From Jatrophihabitans telluris (GTDB lineage: Bacteria > Actinomycetota > Actinomycetes > Mycobacteriales > Jatrophihabitantaceae), in NCBI RefSeq assembly GCF_023516435.1, contig NZ_CP097332.1, positions 620,001 to 684,000 of the forward strand: a stretch of DNA of 64,000 bases. The letters run 5' to 3'. Position numbers and translations under genes: made by a program. The notes under the pieces are model-generated. The model did not search any database. It saw nothing but the letters and a program-made list of their open reading frames with translations, and was not told where the DNA came from. The stretch's first letter is position 1; each line of letters starts with the position of its first letter. Shown here one piece after another: positions 1 through 7,826 of this stretch.

Positions 1-201
1 ACGGCAGGCGGGGAACGCGACGCGCAGGCAGTGCTCGACGACCTTGGCTCGCAGGTCGGTCAGGTCAGCGCGGGCAACGACGGAGACCGCCCAGGGCGGC
101 AGCGCCAGTTCGTAAAGGTTGTCGTACCCGAGCGCCTCCGCGTTCGAATCACCGGTCAACAATCTGGAAACCTCATATTCAGCGGACGATCGCTGGGCCA
201 T
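1..201 (-). CDS. Hypothetical protein, N-terminal part (cut by window edge)
   Basis: An open frame starts at an ATG (199-201) and runs off the window edge without a stop, giving 67 residues. It begins MAQRSSAEYEVSRLL and contains the stretch WAVSVVARADLTDLRAK. The ATG lies five bases after the stop of the upstream asparaginase-like gene, so the two are probably co-transcribed. I do not recognise the family from this fragment. The tight spacing and the high third-position GC support a real gene. Confidence 0.5.
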   Translation of the reverse strand, partial: MAQRSSAEYEVSRLLTGDSNAEALGYDNLYELALPPWAVSVVARADLTDLRAKVVEHCLRVAFPACR

Positions 202-206
202 GATGC

Positions 207-1211
207 TCAACCCACCTCAGACCGTTGATCGAACAGCGACCGGATCTCTGCCTCCGCCATCGAGTTGGCGATAGCAGCCCAAAGCAGTACGCGCGCTTTC
301 CTCGGATCCAGCCACCCCGCGCTGATCACCCCACGGCGGTGCAGGTCGACCTCGGACCCCGCGAAGGCGTAGGTATGTCGGAGGACGGGTCCCGAGCCTG
401 CGCGGCTTGCGAGAACGACCGGGACCATGTCGACCGCAGCGGAGATCCGGTCCAATGCGTCGACTGGTACGTGACCCGCGCCGAAGCCGGCGATGACAAG
501 ACCGTCAGCACCGTGACTCACCGCGCTGCTGATAAGACGACCCGAGTTCCCGAGTGTCATCTCGATCAGTTCGATCTGAACACTCGTCACGACTGGGACC
601 TGGAGCGGTGGGGTTCTGCTCCGTCGACCGGCGAGGACGAGGTGGTTTTCCGCAATGCGCCCGAGCGGTCCGAAGGGATGTGACGTAAAGGCGTGCGCGG
701 CGATGCTGTCCACCTTGCGGACTCGCGAGGCCGCGTGTACCTCGTCGTTCATCACCACGGTGACGCCCTGATCTCGGACGAGTGGGCTGGCCGCTACTAC
801 GATCGAGGCCAGCAGATTGGCGGGCCCGTCGGAGCCGGGGTGGCTCGGCCCACGCATAGCTCCCGTAACGACCAGCGGTTCCGAACGATCCCAGAGCAGG
901 TCGAGAAGATAGGCGACCTCCTCGATCGTGTCGGTGCCTTGTAGCAGAACCACGCCGTCAGCACCGTCGGCTACTTCGGCACGCGCCCACGTCAGCGCGT
1001 TGAGCACGGTCTCGAAGCTGAGCGATGCCCCGGCGGACCGGCCCAAGGTCGTGGCCCGAAGGTCTGCGACAGCCGTCGCGGTCGGCACCGCTGCCACCAG
1101 GTCTTCCGCGCCCAGGCTCGGGATCAAGCCGGGTGAGCCGCGCTCCCGTTCCATCGTGACAGTTCCGCCGAGAGAGCCGACCGCTACCAACGGCAAGGAC
1201 GAATTCGTCAT
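207..1211 (-). CDS. L-asparaginase/glutaminase-family amidohydrolase
   Basis: This 334-residue protein belongs to the type I/II asparaginase family, which hydrolyses the side-chain amide of asparagine or similar substrates. The first catalytic Thr is in the N-terminal SLGGTVTM motif (T17), the second motif is QGTDT (T93-D94), and a conserved Lys (K166, in RVRKVDS) completes the usual set. The frame is open further upstream, but that extension overlaps the next gene and is low-complexity Arg/Ser. The ATG at 1211 puts the first beta strand at the usual distance. No signal peptide is seen, so it is probably cytoplasmic. It is the downstream partner of the BadI-like gene on the same strand. Its real substrate may be a pathway amide rather than asparagine. 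Confidence 0.85.
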   Translation of the reverse strand: MTNSSLPLVAVGSLGGTVTMERERGSPGLIPSLGAEDLVAAVPTATAVADLRATTLGRSAGASLSFETVLNALTWARAEVADGADGVVLLQGTDTIEEVAYLLDLLWDRSEPLVVTGAMRGPSHPGSDGPANLLASIVVAASPLVRDQGVTVVMNDEVHAASRVRKVDSIAAHAFTSHPFGPLGRIAENHLVLAGRRSRTPPLQVPVVTSVQIELIEMTLGNSGRLISSAVSHGADGLVIAGFGAGHVPVDALDRISAAVDMVPVVLASRAGSGPVLRHTYAFAGSEVDLHRRGVISAGWLDPRKARVLLWAAIANSMAEAEIRSLFDQRSEVG

Positions 1212-1269
1212 TGCTTCTGAGGGCCTGTGTGGTAGATCCGTTCGCGGGACGTCCAGGACATCGGTTGTC

Positions 1270-2061
1270 TCAGTGGTTGAACGTCGTGGTGTCGGGTGCT
1301 CGCTTCTCTCGGAACGAGGCCCCGAGTTCCGCGGACTCGGCCGTGCGCATGTAGAACGGCATGAGCATTTCAGTGGCGATCCTGGAGACCGCTTCAACAC
1401 CGCCGGTTCGCACCGCGAACGAAGCCTTGACCGCTCGGAGCGCGTGCGAACCCCGGTCGGCAACGGCGAGTGCGTAGGCTCGCACCTCCTCGGCGAAGGT
1501 CGCGTCCGGAACCACCTTGTTCACAAGGCCCATTGCCAGCGCGCTCGAGGCAGTGATCTTCTCGTTGAGGAACCAGATCTCTTTGGCGCGTTTCCGTCCG
1601 ACCAGGTCCTCCAAGCACCACGTTCCGTAGCCCGCGTCGTAGCTGCCCATCGCCGGCCCAACCTGCCGAAAGACTGCGGACTCCTTGGCAATGGTCAAGT
1701 CACAGACCACGTGGAGCACGTGCCCCCCGCCCACCGCGTAACCGTTCACGGCGGCAATAACCGGCTTGGGATGGCGCTCGATCTGTGCGTAGACGTCGAC
1801 GACTGGGATGAAGCCGGGGTAGCCGAAGCTGTCCTCGAGGTCAGTTTTCTCGCCGCCGATGCAGAAGAAGCGATCTCCGGCGCCGGTGATGACCACGACC
1901 CGCGTACGCGTTTCCCGTCGATTTGACTCGAGCGCGGCATGGATCTCTCGCAACATCGTCGTGTTGAACATGTTCCCGTGCTCGGGCCGGTTCATCGTGA
2001 TGGTGAAGAGCGGCCCGTCCTCTGAACAGGTAATCGTCTCGTAGTCGTCAGCGGGCGCCAT
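1270..2061 (-). CDS. BadI/MenB-type crotonase (probable ring-opening beta-ketoacyl-CoA hydrolase)
   Basis: This 263-residue crotonase-superfamily protein falls in the MenB/BadI branch rather than among ordinary hydratases. It has the CIGGE oxyanion-loop motif (67-71), the GGGH motif (111-114) and the diagnostic segment VGPAMGSYDAGYGT (134-147), whose Asp (D142) corresponds to the catalytic Asp of MenB and BadI. The two catalytic Glu residues of enoyl-CoA hydratases are absent. BadI hydrolyses 2-ketocyclohexanecarboxyl-CoA to pimeloyl-CoA; MenB closes a ring in menaquinone synthesis. The surrounding acyl-CoA catabolic genes, and no visible men genes, favour ring opening. It is probably co-transcribed with the genes on either side. 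Confidence 0.8.
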   Translation of the reverse strand: MAPADDYETITCSEDGPLFTITMNRPEHGNMFNTTMLREIHAALESNRRETRTRVVVITGAGDRFFCIGGEKTDLEDSFGYPGFIPVVDVYAQIERHPKPVIAAVNGYAVGGGHVLHVVCDLTIAKESAVFRQVGPAMGSYDAGYGTWCLEDLVGRKRAKEIWFLNEKITASSALAMGLVNKVVPDATFAEEVRAYALAVADRGSHALRAVKASFAVRTGGVEAVSRIATEMLMPFYMRTAESAELGASFREKRAPDTTTFNH

Positions 2062-2099
2062 ATGGACAGCCTCTCAGATGAGTCGTGTGGAGCAGAAGA

Positions 2100-2942
2100 T
2101 CAGTTCTGGTAGCGCCGTATGACCGCGGACATGTCCAGGTGGCCGTGTTTCGGGACGGCGTCGGCGTACAGCTCGCGCGACAGCGCCGTGACCGGCAAAG
2201 CGCTTCCGTTGCGGTGGAATAGGTCTATCGCGAGATCGAGATCTTTGACGACGCCAGTCATTGCAAAGGAGACCGAATCGAACTTCTCGTGCAGGAAGCC
2301 GTCTTCGCGCCTTTTCATGTAGGGCGAGATCCGAGTGAGCATCGCGAAGGCGTCCGACTTGTCAATCCCGGCCGCGACCGCCGCGACCATCATCTCCGCC
2401 GTCGCGGCCGAAACGATGGCGAGCATGCTGTTGTGCAGCAATTTGAGCCGGGCTGCGGCGCCGACGGGACCTACGATTCGGGCTTCGCCCAGTGCGGCGA
2501 GGACCGGCCGCGCGCTCTCCATTGCGGCTTCGGTGCAGCCCAGGATTATGTCGAGGCTGCCCGCCAGCACCGCGCCCGTGCTGCCGAGCAGGGGTGAATC
2601 GATCAGCTGCGAGCCGGAGAGGCTGAGGGTTTCGTCCAGCTCGGTCAGCACGTCAGGGCCGGCGGTGCTCGTCTCCAGAAAGACCTGATGGTCAGCGGCC
2701 TGCACCAAACCGTCAGGGCCCAGGAACACCTGCCGCAACGCCGTCGGGTCGAAGAGGCTCGTTACGACAACGTCTGCGCCCTCGATCGCCTTTGCCGCGG
2801 TGTCGCAGACCGTTCCCACGCCGATTTCCTCCGCGCGGCTCCTCGTCCGGTTCCACAGCGTCAGCTCGAACCCGCCGACCTCGGTCAACCTTCGGGCGAT
2901 CGCAGCCCCCATCAAGCCAGTTCCGATAATCGCTACTCGCAT
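2100..2942 (-). CDS. NAD(P)-dependent 3-hydroxyisobutyrate dehydrogenase-family oxidoreductase
   Basis: A 280-residue beta-hydroxyacid dehydrogenase. The N-terminal Rossmann fold carries GTGLMG (7-12). The substrate loop LLGSTGAVLAGSL and a later KLLHN segment with the family's catalytic Lys are present. The all-helical C-terminal domain has the expected length. An AGGAGG ribosome site lies about six bases before the ATG. It is divergent from the GntR regulator across 129 bp that contain a palindrome. It probably oxidises a hydroxy acid or reduces a semialdehyde in the same pathway; the exact substrate cannot be read from sequence. Confidence 0.8.
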   Translation of the reverse strand: MRVAIIGTGLMGAAIARRLTEVGGFELTLWNRTRSRAEEIGVGTVCDTAAKAIEGADVVVTSLFDPTALRQVFLGPDGLVQAADHQVFLETSTAGPDVLTELDETLSLSGSQLIDSPLLGSTGAVLAGSLDIILGCTEAAMESARPVLAALGEARIVGPVGAAARLKLLHNSMLAIVSAATAEMMVAAVAAGIDKSDAFAMLTRISPYMKRREDGFLHEKFDSVSFAMTGVVKDLDLAIDLFHRNGSALPVTALSRELYADAVPKHGHLDMSAVIRRYQN

Positions 2943-2957
2943 AACGCCTCCTAGATT

Positions 2958-2977
2958 CTCGATGATCTATGATCGAG
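2958..2977. promoter_or_regulatory. Candidate GntR operator (site 1)
   Basis: CTCGAT and ATCGAG flank an eight-base spacer, and inside lies GATC-TAT-GATC (2964-2974). The site sits in the divergent region between the dehydrogenase and the GntR/FCD regulator. The core ATCTATGAT recurs, on the other strand, at 5648-5656 in the second divergent region of this island. FCD-type regulators commonly bind short palindromes with a small odd spacer, so this is a good candidate for autoregulation and pathway control. Confidence 0.45.
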
Positions 2978-3071
2978 CACGTTAGGGCAAGTACCAGCAG
3001 TCGATGCCGGACGGTGGCTGAGTCCTCCCGAGGGATCAGGCGGGTATTCTCAGCTCTTCGTCGCGAGTGAA

Positions 3072-3794
3072 GTGGAGAATCGCTTGGCCGGCAGCTTGGC
3101 AGCCTCGTCCTCGGAGGAGGACCGCCCCTCCCAGTCCGTGACCCGCAACGCGATGCTCAGCTCGCAGGTACGCCAGATTCTGCTGGAAAAGATCCTTCAG
3201 GGTGACTACCAGCCCGGAGAGCGTCTCGTGGAAACACGCGTTGCCAGGGAACTGGGTGTGAGCCAGGGGACGGTCCGCGAGGGGCTGCGGGCCCTGGAGG
3301 GCTTGGGCTTTGTCGAATCCACACCGTACCGGGGCGTCAGGGTGCGGGGGTCTATGACCTATGAGGAGATGGCCGCGATCCATCCCGTGCGGGCCGTGCT
3401 CGAAGATCTCGCGGCCAAGACCGCCGTTCCCGCGTTGGCCCGTGATTCCTCCCCGCTGCGTGCTGAACTCGAGGCGATGCGGGAGGCGGCGCGAGCCAAC
3501 GACCCGCGTGCCTACAGCGACCACAACGCGACCTTTCACCGGGTCATCGTGGCTTCGTCGGGAAACACCCCGTTACTGACCGCATGGGAGTCACTCGGCG
3601 TGGAGGCTCGCCTGCTCGTCACGACCATGACGACGGTGCCGAACCTGACCGAGGCAGCGGAACGGCATGTCCCGATCCTCGAGGCCGTCGAGCGTGGCGA
3701 CATCGAGCTGGTCTCGGCCCTGTTACGCGAGCACCAGCACACGTATGAAGCACTGCCCCACAGCAACTCCGCCGCGATCAGTCGCGGTCCCTGA
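3072..3794 (+). CDS. GntR-family transcriptional regulator (FCD subfamily)
   Basis: This 240-residue protein has an N-terminal winged helix (about residues 30-95, including LVETRVARELGVSQGTVREG) followed by an FCD effector domain. The FCD metal-site residues are visible as Asp and His in DHNATFH, then His in ERHVPI and in REHQH. FCD regulators usually sense organic acids or acyl-CoA intermediates and repress catabolic operons. The start is the GTG at 3072; a later ATG at 3153 would also leave the DNA-binding domain intact. Its 3' end overlaps the converging enoyl-CoA hydratase gene by 17 bp. It is the only regulator inside the island and its probable switch. Confidence 0.85.
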   Translation: MENRLAGSLAASSSEEDRPSQSVTRNAMLSSQVRQILLEKILQGDYQPGERLVETRVARELGVSQGTVREGLRALEGLGFVESTPYRGVRVRGSMTYEEMAAIHPVRAVLEDLAAKTAVPALARDSSPLRAELEAMREAARANDPRAYSDHNATFHRVIVASSGNTPLLTAWESLGVEARLLVTTMTTVPNLTEAAERHVPILEAVERGDIELVSALLREHQHTYEALPHSNSAAISRGP

Positions 3795-4569
3795 CGGGGG
3801 CCTGCCCGAACAGCGGCGGCCGTTTTTCCAGAAATGCCCGCAGACCCTCCGCGGCGTCGGCCGACGTCCGCACCGCATTCGACAGTTCGAACTCCACCGA
3901 GAGCCCGGCATCCAGGGGAAGGTCGAGGCCTCGTCGTACGGCGGCCTTGATGGATCTGACTGCGGTTGCGCTTCGTCCGGCAATCTCTGCTGCGATCGAC
4001 GCAGCCTCCTGCTGAAGTTCCTCCGGCGCCACGACACGGCTCACGAGCCCCAGCCGCAACGCCTCGGCGGCATCAACGTCTCGACCGGTGAGCATGAGGT
4101 CGAGGGCAGGTCCAACTCCGATCAGTCGCGGGAGTCGCTGGGTTCCCCCGAACCCGGGCATGATGCCAAGGCGGATCTCCGGTTGCCCGAACCGCGCGCT
4201 CGTCGATGCGATTCGAAGGTCGGCGGACATCGCAAGCTCGCACCCCCCACCCAGGCAAAGCCCGTTGATCGCGGCGACGACCGGTACCGCCACTGACTCG
4301 ATTCGCCTCATGAGCTGACTGCCCAGGGCAGTGCGCTCCGATGCCCGGTCAGGCGGGGTCTCGGCAGCCTCCCGAATGTCTGCCCCAGCGACGAAGCACC
4401 GGTCACCGAGGGCTGACAGAACCACGCACCGCACCGTGGGGTCCCGGTCGAGCGCCTCGAACGCGGCAAGCAGTTCACCGAGCAAGGCGGTCGAGAGTGC
4501 GTTGACCGGGGGCCTGTCGACCAACACGGTAGCCACCGCTCCGTCCATGCCCACCCGCAACTGACTCAT
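3778..4569 (-). CDS. Enoyl-CoA hydratase/isomerase
   Basis: A 263-residue crotonase with both catalytic glutamates of true hydratases: E111 in LGGGCELAM and E131 in FGQPEIRLGIMPG. It should add water across the double bond of a 2-enoyl-CoA, the step after the acyl-CoA dehydrogenase encoded nearby. In a cyclohexanecarboxylate-type pathway it would fill the BadK role. It lies 27 bp downstream of the MDR oxidoreductase on the same strand. Confidence 0.88.
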   Translation of the reverse strand: MSQLRVGMDGAVATVLVDRPPVNALSTALLGELLAAFEALDRDPTVRCVVLSALGDRCFVAGADIREAAETPPDRASERTALGSQLMRRIESVAVPVVAAINGLCLGGGCELAMSADLRIASTSARFGQPEIRLGIMPGFGGTQRLPRLIGVGPALDLMLTGRDVDAAEALRLGLVSRVVAPEELQQEAASIAAEIAGRSATAVRSIKAAVRRGLDLPLDAGLSVEFELSNAVRTSADAAEGLRAFLEKRPPLFGQAPVRDRD

Positions 4570-4596
4570 CGTGCGCTCCTCATCGTCTTTGGCTGA

Positions 4597-5523
4597 TCAG
4601 TCCTCGGCCATCCGGAGAACGGCGCGGTCATTTCCCATCCGGCCCGCGAGAGCCTCGGCGATGCGAGCCGAGTCGCGCCAGTTCATCTCCTGCACCGGGG
4701 CCGTGCGTATGCGGCCCTCGCTCACCCAATTGATCAGGTTGCCGAGGTCGGCTCCAACAGGGGCTGCCGTGGCATCGACCACCAGGCGATAGCCCTGAAC
4801 AAGGCACCCGGCGGACACCAGATCGCTCGGGGCCAGGCCGGCCGAGGCATCCCCGAGATTTCCGACGATGACGACCCGGCCGAACGGCCGGCACGCGCCC
4901 ACCGCGACCTGTGTGGCCGACCCGCCCACCGTGTCGACGACGAGGTCGCAGGATGCCCTCACCGGTGAGGCGCCAGACAGAACCTCGTGGGCGCCGAGGT
5001 CGCGTACGCGCTGAGCGGCCTCGGCGCTACGGACAAGGGCAATGACACGGGCTCCCGCGAGCACCGCCAACTGGATCGCATACGAGGCGACTGCGCCACC
5101 GCCAATAACCAGGACGGTCGCGCCGAGGAGGTTCGGGCACGTTCGGACGGCCCGCAGTGCGGTCAGCCCGGCCACCGGTATGGTCGCGGCCTCTGCCGTA
5201 CTCACCGCGACGGGAACCCGGCTCACATCAGCCTGTCTGACGCTGACGAGCTCCGCCCAGCCACCACCAGGCAGCGACAGCGCGAGCACTCGCTCGCCCG
5301 GTGTCAGAGTCGAATCTGTCCCCGCCCGCTCGACAACCCCGACCACGTCCCATCCGAAGACGTGCCCGTCCGAGGCCTCGTTCAGCCGCGATCGTTCACC
5401 CCGATTGAGGGCAGAGGCCAACACCCTCAGGACGACGTGTGTGGGAGGCGGATCAGCCGGATCCGGTACCTCTCTGAGCTCGAGCTGCGCGGCCGACCCA
5501 CGGGAAACGGCAAGAGCAAGCAC
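4597..5523 (-). CDS. MDR-superfamily quinone oxidoreductase-like protein
   Basis: A 308-residue medium-chain dehydrogenase/reductase of the zinc-free quinone reductase/enoyl reductase type. The N-terminal GroES-like domain includes FGWDVVGVVERAG, and the Rossmann motif VLVIGGGAVAS lies near residues 135-145. No structural zinc cysteine cluster is seen. It probably uses NADPH to reduce an activated double bond or a quinone. It is first in a two-gene unit with the enoyl-CoA hydratase and is transcribed away from the 3-hydroxyacyl-CoA dehydrogenase. Confidence 0.75.
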   Translation of the reverse strand: MLALAVSRGSAAQLELREVPDPADPPPTHVVLRVLASALNRGERSRLNEASDGHVFGWDVVGVVERAGTDSTLTPGERVLALSLPGGGWAELVSVRQADVSRVPVAVSTAEAATIPVAGLTALRAVRTCPNLLGATVLVIGGGAVASYAIQLAVLAGARVIALVRSAEAAQRVRDLGAHEVLSGASPVRASCDLVVDTVGGSATQVAVGACRPFGRVVIVGNLGDASAGLAPSDLVSAGCLVQGYRLVVDATAAPVGADLGNLINWVSEGRIRTAPVQEMNWRDSARIAEALAGRMGNDRAVLRMAED

Positions 5524-5646
5524 TCCTACTCCAATCTCCGAACCCGCCAGGCGGCTTCGACCTCATTGAGTTCGCGGCGTTCCGCGGGGCGCTGGTTGAT
5601 GCGACGGAGCGTCTTGCCAGGGAACCACTCCAGTCCTACAGTGACG

Positions 5647-5657
5647 CATCATAGATG
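5647..5657. promoter_or_regulatory. Candidate GntR operator (site 2)
   Basis: CATC-ATA-GATG is a perfect palindrome with 4-base arms and a 3-base centre. It shares the nine-base core ATCTATGAT (opposite strand) with the site at 2964-2974. It lies in the 222-bp divergent gap between the MDR gene and the 3-hydroxyacyl-CoA dehydrogenase gene, where both promoters should be. No gene is seen in that gap. Confidence 0.42.
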
Positions 5658-5745
5658 ACCGATTATTGAGGATTCCGATGCGAGGTTCCCCGCGCGACCT
5701 GCCCGTTCGTCGCACGATCGGTGCGCGGTCGTCAGGGCACGGGCG

Positions 5746-6597
5746 ATGAAGGCAGTCATCGTCGGGGCCGGAACCATGGGACAGGGCATCGCCGAAGTCG
5801 GATTGTCGGCAGGGTGGGAGATCCACCTTGTCGACGTTGATCAAGAGATCCTGCAGGCCGCACGATCGGCGATCATGCGGCGCTTGGCGCGTCGGCCGGC
5901 CGACCGCGAGCCGGCATCGCAACCCAGCATCGACACGCTGTGTCTCGGCACGGATCTACGAACAGCCTGCCTGCGGGCCGATGTCGTGATCGAGACCGCA
6001 TCCGAGGACTTGGCGGTCAAGGTCGGCATACTCACCGCAGCCGCCGAGGCGACGACATCGGACGCCATCCTTGCCACGAATACGTCCGCCTTGAGCGTTA
6101 CCGAGATGGGGGCGGCAAGCGGTGCACCACACCGCCTGGTCGGTCTTCACTTCTTCAACCCGGTGCCGAGAATGCGCTTGGTTGAAGTAATCCGCGGTCT
6201 GGAGACCTCCGAAGCTGTGGTGGAGCGGGCGGCGAACTTCTGCCTCGAACTTGGTAAGGATCCCGTGATCCTGAATGACTCGCCTGCGTTCGTGGCAAGC
6301 CGAGTCAACGCGCTTATCGGCAACGAGGCTTTCACGATGTTGCAGGAAGGCGTCGCGTCTGCTGAAGACATCGACAAGGCGCTCCGTCTTGGCCTCAACC
6401 ATCCGATGGGACCCTTCGAGCTCGGCGATCTGGTTGGCTGGGACGTCCGTTACAAGGTGCTGCAGCACTTGCACGTAACGCTCGGAGACCGATTCCGACC
6501 GAATCCCCTGATGGTGAAATACGTGCAGGCCGGACGTCTGGGGCGCAAGACCGGCCGCGGTGTCTACGAGTATCCCGCGATCGATTCAAAAGGATAG
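5746..6597 (+). CDS. 3-hydroxyacyl-CoA dehydrogenase (3-hydroxybutyryl-CoA type)
   Basis: A 283-residue single-function enzyme of the PaaH/HBD type, which oxidises 3-hydroxyacyl-CoA to 3-ketoacyl-CoA with NAD. The Rossmann motif GAGTMGQG occupies residues 7-14. The catalytic His-Glu pair is in GLHFFNPVPRMRLVEV (H135, E147), with the conserved Ser in TNTSALS (S113). The family's C-terminal end LGRKTGRGVYEY is complete. It opens the rightward run that continues with the acyl-CoA dehydrogenase and ligase. Confidence 0.9.
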   Translation: MKAVIVGAGTMGQGIAEVGLSAGWEIHLVDVDQEILQAARSAIMRRLARRPADREPASQPSIDTLCLGTDLRTACLRADVVIETASEDLAVKVGILTAAAEATTSDAILATNTSALSVTEMGAASGAPHRLVGLHFFNPVPRMRLVEVIRGLETSEAVVERAANFCLELGKDPVILNDSPAFVASRVNALIGNEAFTMLQEGVASAEDIDKALRLGLNHPMGPFELGDLVGWDVRYKVLQHLHVTLGDRFRPNPLMVKYVQAGRLGRKTGRGVYEYPAIDSKG

Positions 6598-6674
6598 CCC
6601 GTTCACGACGGCAGACCGCCTCAGGTAGCTCGTGAGTCGAATCCTGGGGCGTCAATGGCAGAAGGGTTCAATCC

Positions 6675-7826
6675 GTGGATTTCACCGTATCGAACGAATG
6701 GCAAGTCCTGGTCGACACTCTTCGATCCTTCTGTGAGGACGAGGTCGATCCCTTGTGGCGGGAGATTGAGGAGTCGAACGCAATCCCCGAAGGACTTCTC
6801 GAAAAGGCTGGCCAACTCGGGCTGTTCGGCCTTTCCATTCCTGAGGAATATGGCGGCCTGGGCCTGCCCATGGTCGCGAAGGCTCTCGTCTATGAGCAGC
6901 TGGGGCGCACCCATGCTGGATTCACGTCGATCATCGGTACCCACTGCGGGATTGGCGTCTCAGTCATCGTCGCGGCCGGGTCGGAGGAGCAGAAGCAGCG
7001 ATATCTGCCTTCGTTGGCCTCTGGCGAGGTTATCGGGGCCTTTGCGTTGACAGAGCCCGAGGCCGGCTCCGATGCCGGAAACCTCAGGCTACGAGCGATC
7101 CGCGACGGCGAGGGATGGCGTCTCACCGGCACCAAGCACTACATCACGAACTCGAAGATTGCCGGCCTCTTCACGGTCTTCGCGAGAACCGGTGAGAGCG
7201 GGGGCAAGGGCATTTCCGCGTTCGTCGTCGAGGCCGGCGCGCCGGGCTTCGAGGTGGGCAGAGCCCAAACGACGATGGGCCTCCGCGGTTCGCACGTGGC
7301 CGAACTTTCGTTCGACGGGTGCTGGGTACCGGATGACCAGATGATCGGAGCACCCGGCACCGGCTACCAGGCCGCCCTCAGCACATTGGCGCAAGGACGG
7401 GTCGGCATCGCCGCGCGTTGTGTGGGGGCGGCGAGCCGGGCGACCGAGCTTGCCCTGACCTTCGCGACCCAGCGGGAGCAGTTCGGCAGCAAGATCGCCG
7501 AGTTCCAGATGATACAAGCGTATCTGGCGGAGATGGCAGCTGAGACCGAAGCGGCGAGGCACCTGGCCTATTACGCGGCGTGGCTGCTGGATCAGGGGGG
7601 CTCGGCCAGGCGCGAGGCGGCGATGGCCAAACTCATCGCAACGGAGACCTACGGTCGAGTCGTCGACAAGGCGGTCCAGATTCACGGCGGCATGGGGTAC
7701 TGCACGGAGACGGAGATCGAGCACTTCTATCGAGACGCCCGGATCACCCGCATCTATGAGGGCACCAGCGAGATCCAGAAGCTCGTCATAGCGAGAGACA
7801 TGATCAGAAAGGTGCGGGGACGGTGA
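6675..7826 (+). CDS. Acyl-CoA dehydrogenase
   Basis: A 383-residue FAD enzyme of standard length. The flavin and substrate signature FALTEPEAGSDAG is at 123-135. Near the end the segment IYEGTSEIQ carries the catalytic Glu (E362). It should introduce the alpha-beta double bond in an acyl-CoA and pass electrons to ETF. Start is a GTG with an AGAAGG-like ribosome site. Its stop overlaps the next start (GTGA), so translation with the CoA ligase is coupled. In the proposed alicyclic pathway this is the AliB-like step. Confidence 0.9.
   Translation: MDFTVSNEWQVLVDTLRSFCEDEVDPLWREIEESNAIPEGLLEKAGQLGLFGLSIPEEYGGLGLPMVAKALVYEQLGRTHAGFTSIIGTHCGIGVSVIVAAGSEEQKQRYLPSLASGEVIGAFALTEPEAGSDAGNLRLRAIRDGEGWRLTGTKHYITNSKIAGLFTVFARTGESGGKGISAFVVEAGAPGFEVGRAQTTMGLRGSHVAELSFDGCWVPDDQMIGAPGTGYQAALSTLAQGRVGIAARCVGAASRATELALTFATQREQFGSKIAEFQMIQAYLAEMAAETEAARHLAYYAAWLLDQGGSARREAAMAKLIATETYGRVVDKAVQIHGGMGYCTETEIEHFYRDARITRIYEGTSEIQKLVIARDMIRKVRGR

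Noticed and set aside
1212-1463. N-terminal extension of the asparaginase-like protein
   Set aside because: The extra 84 residues overlap the BadI-like gene and are Arg/Ser/Pro-rich. The family's first strand begins just after ATG 1211.
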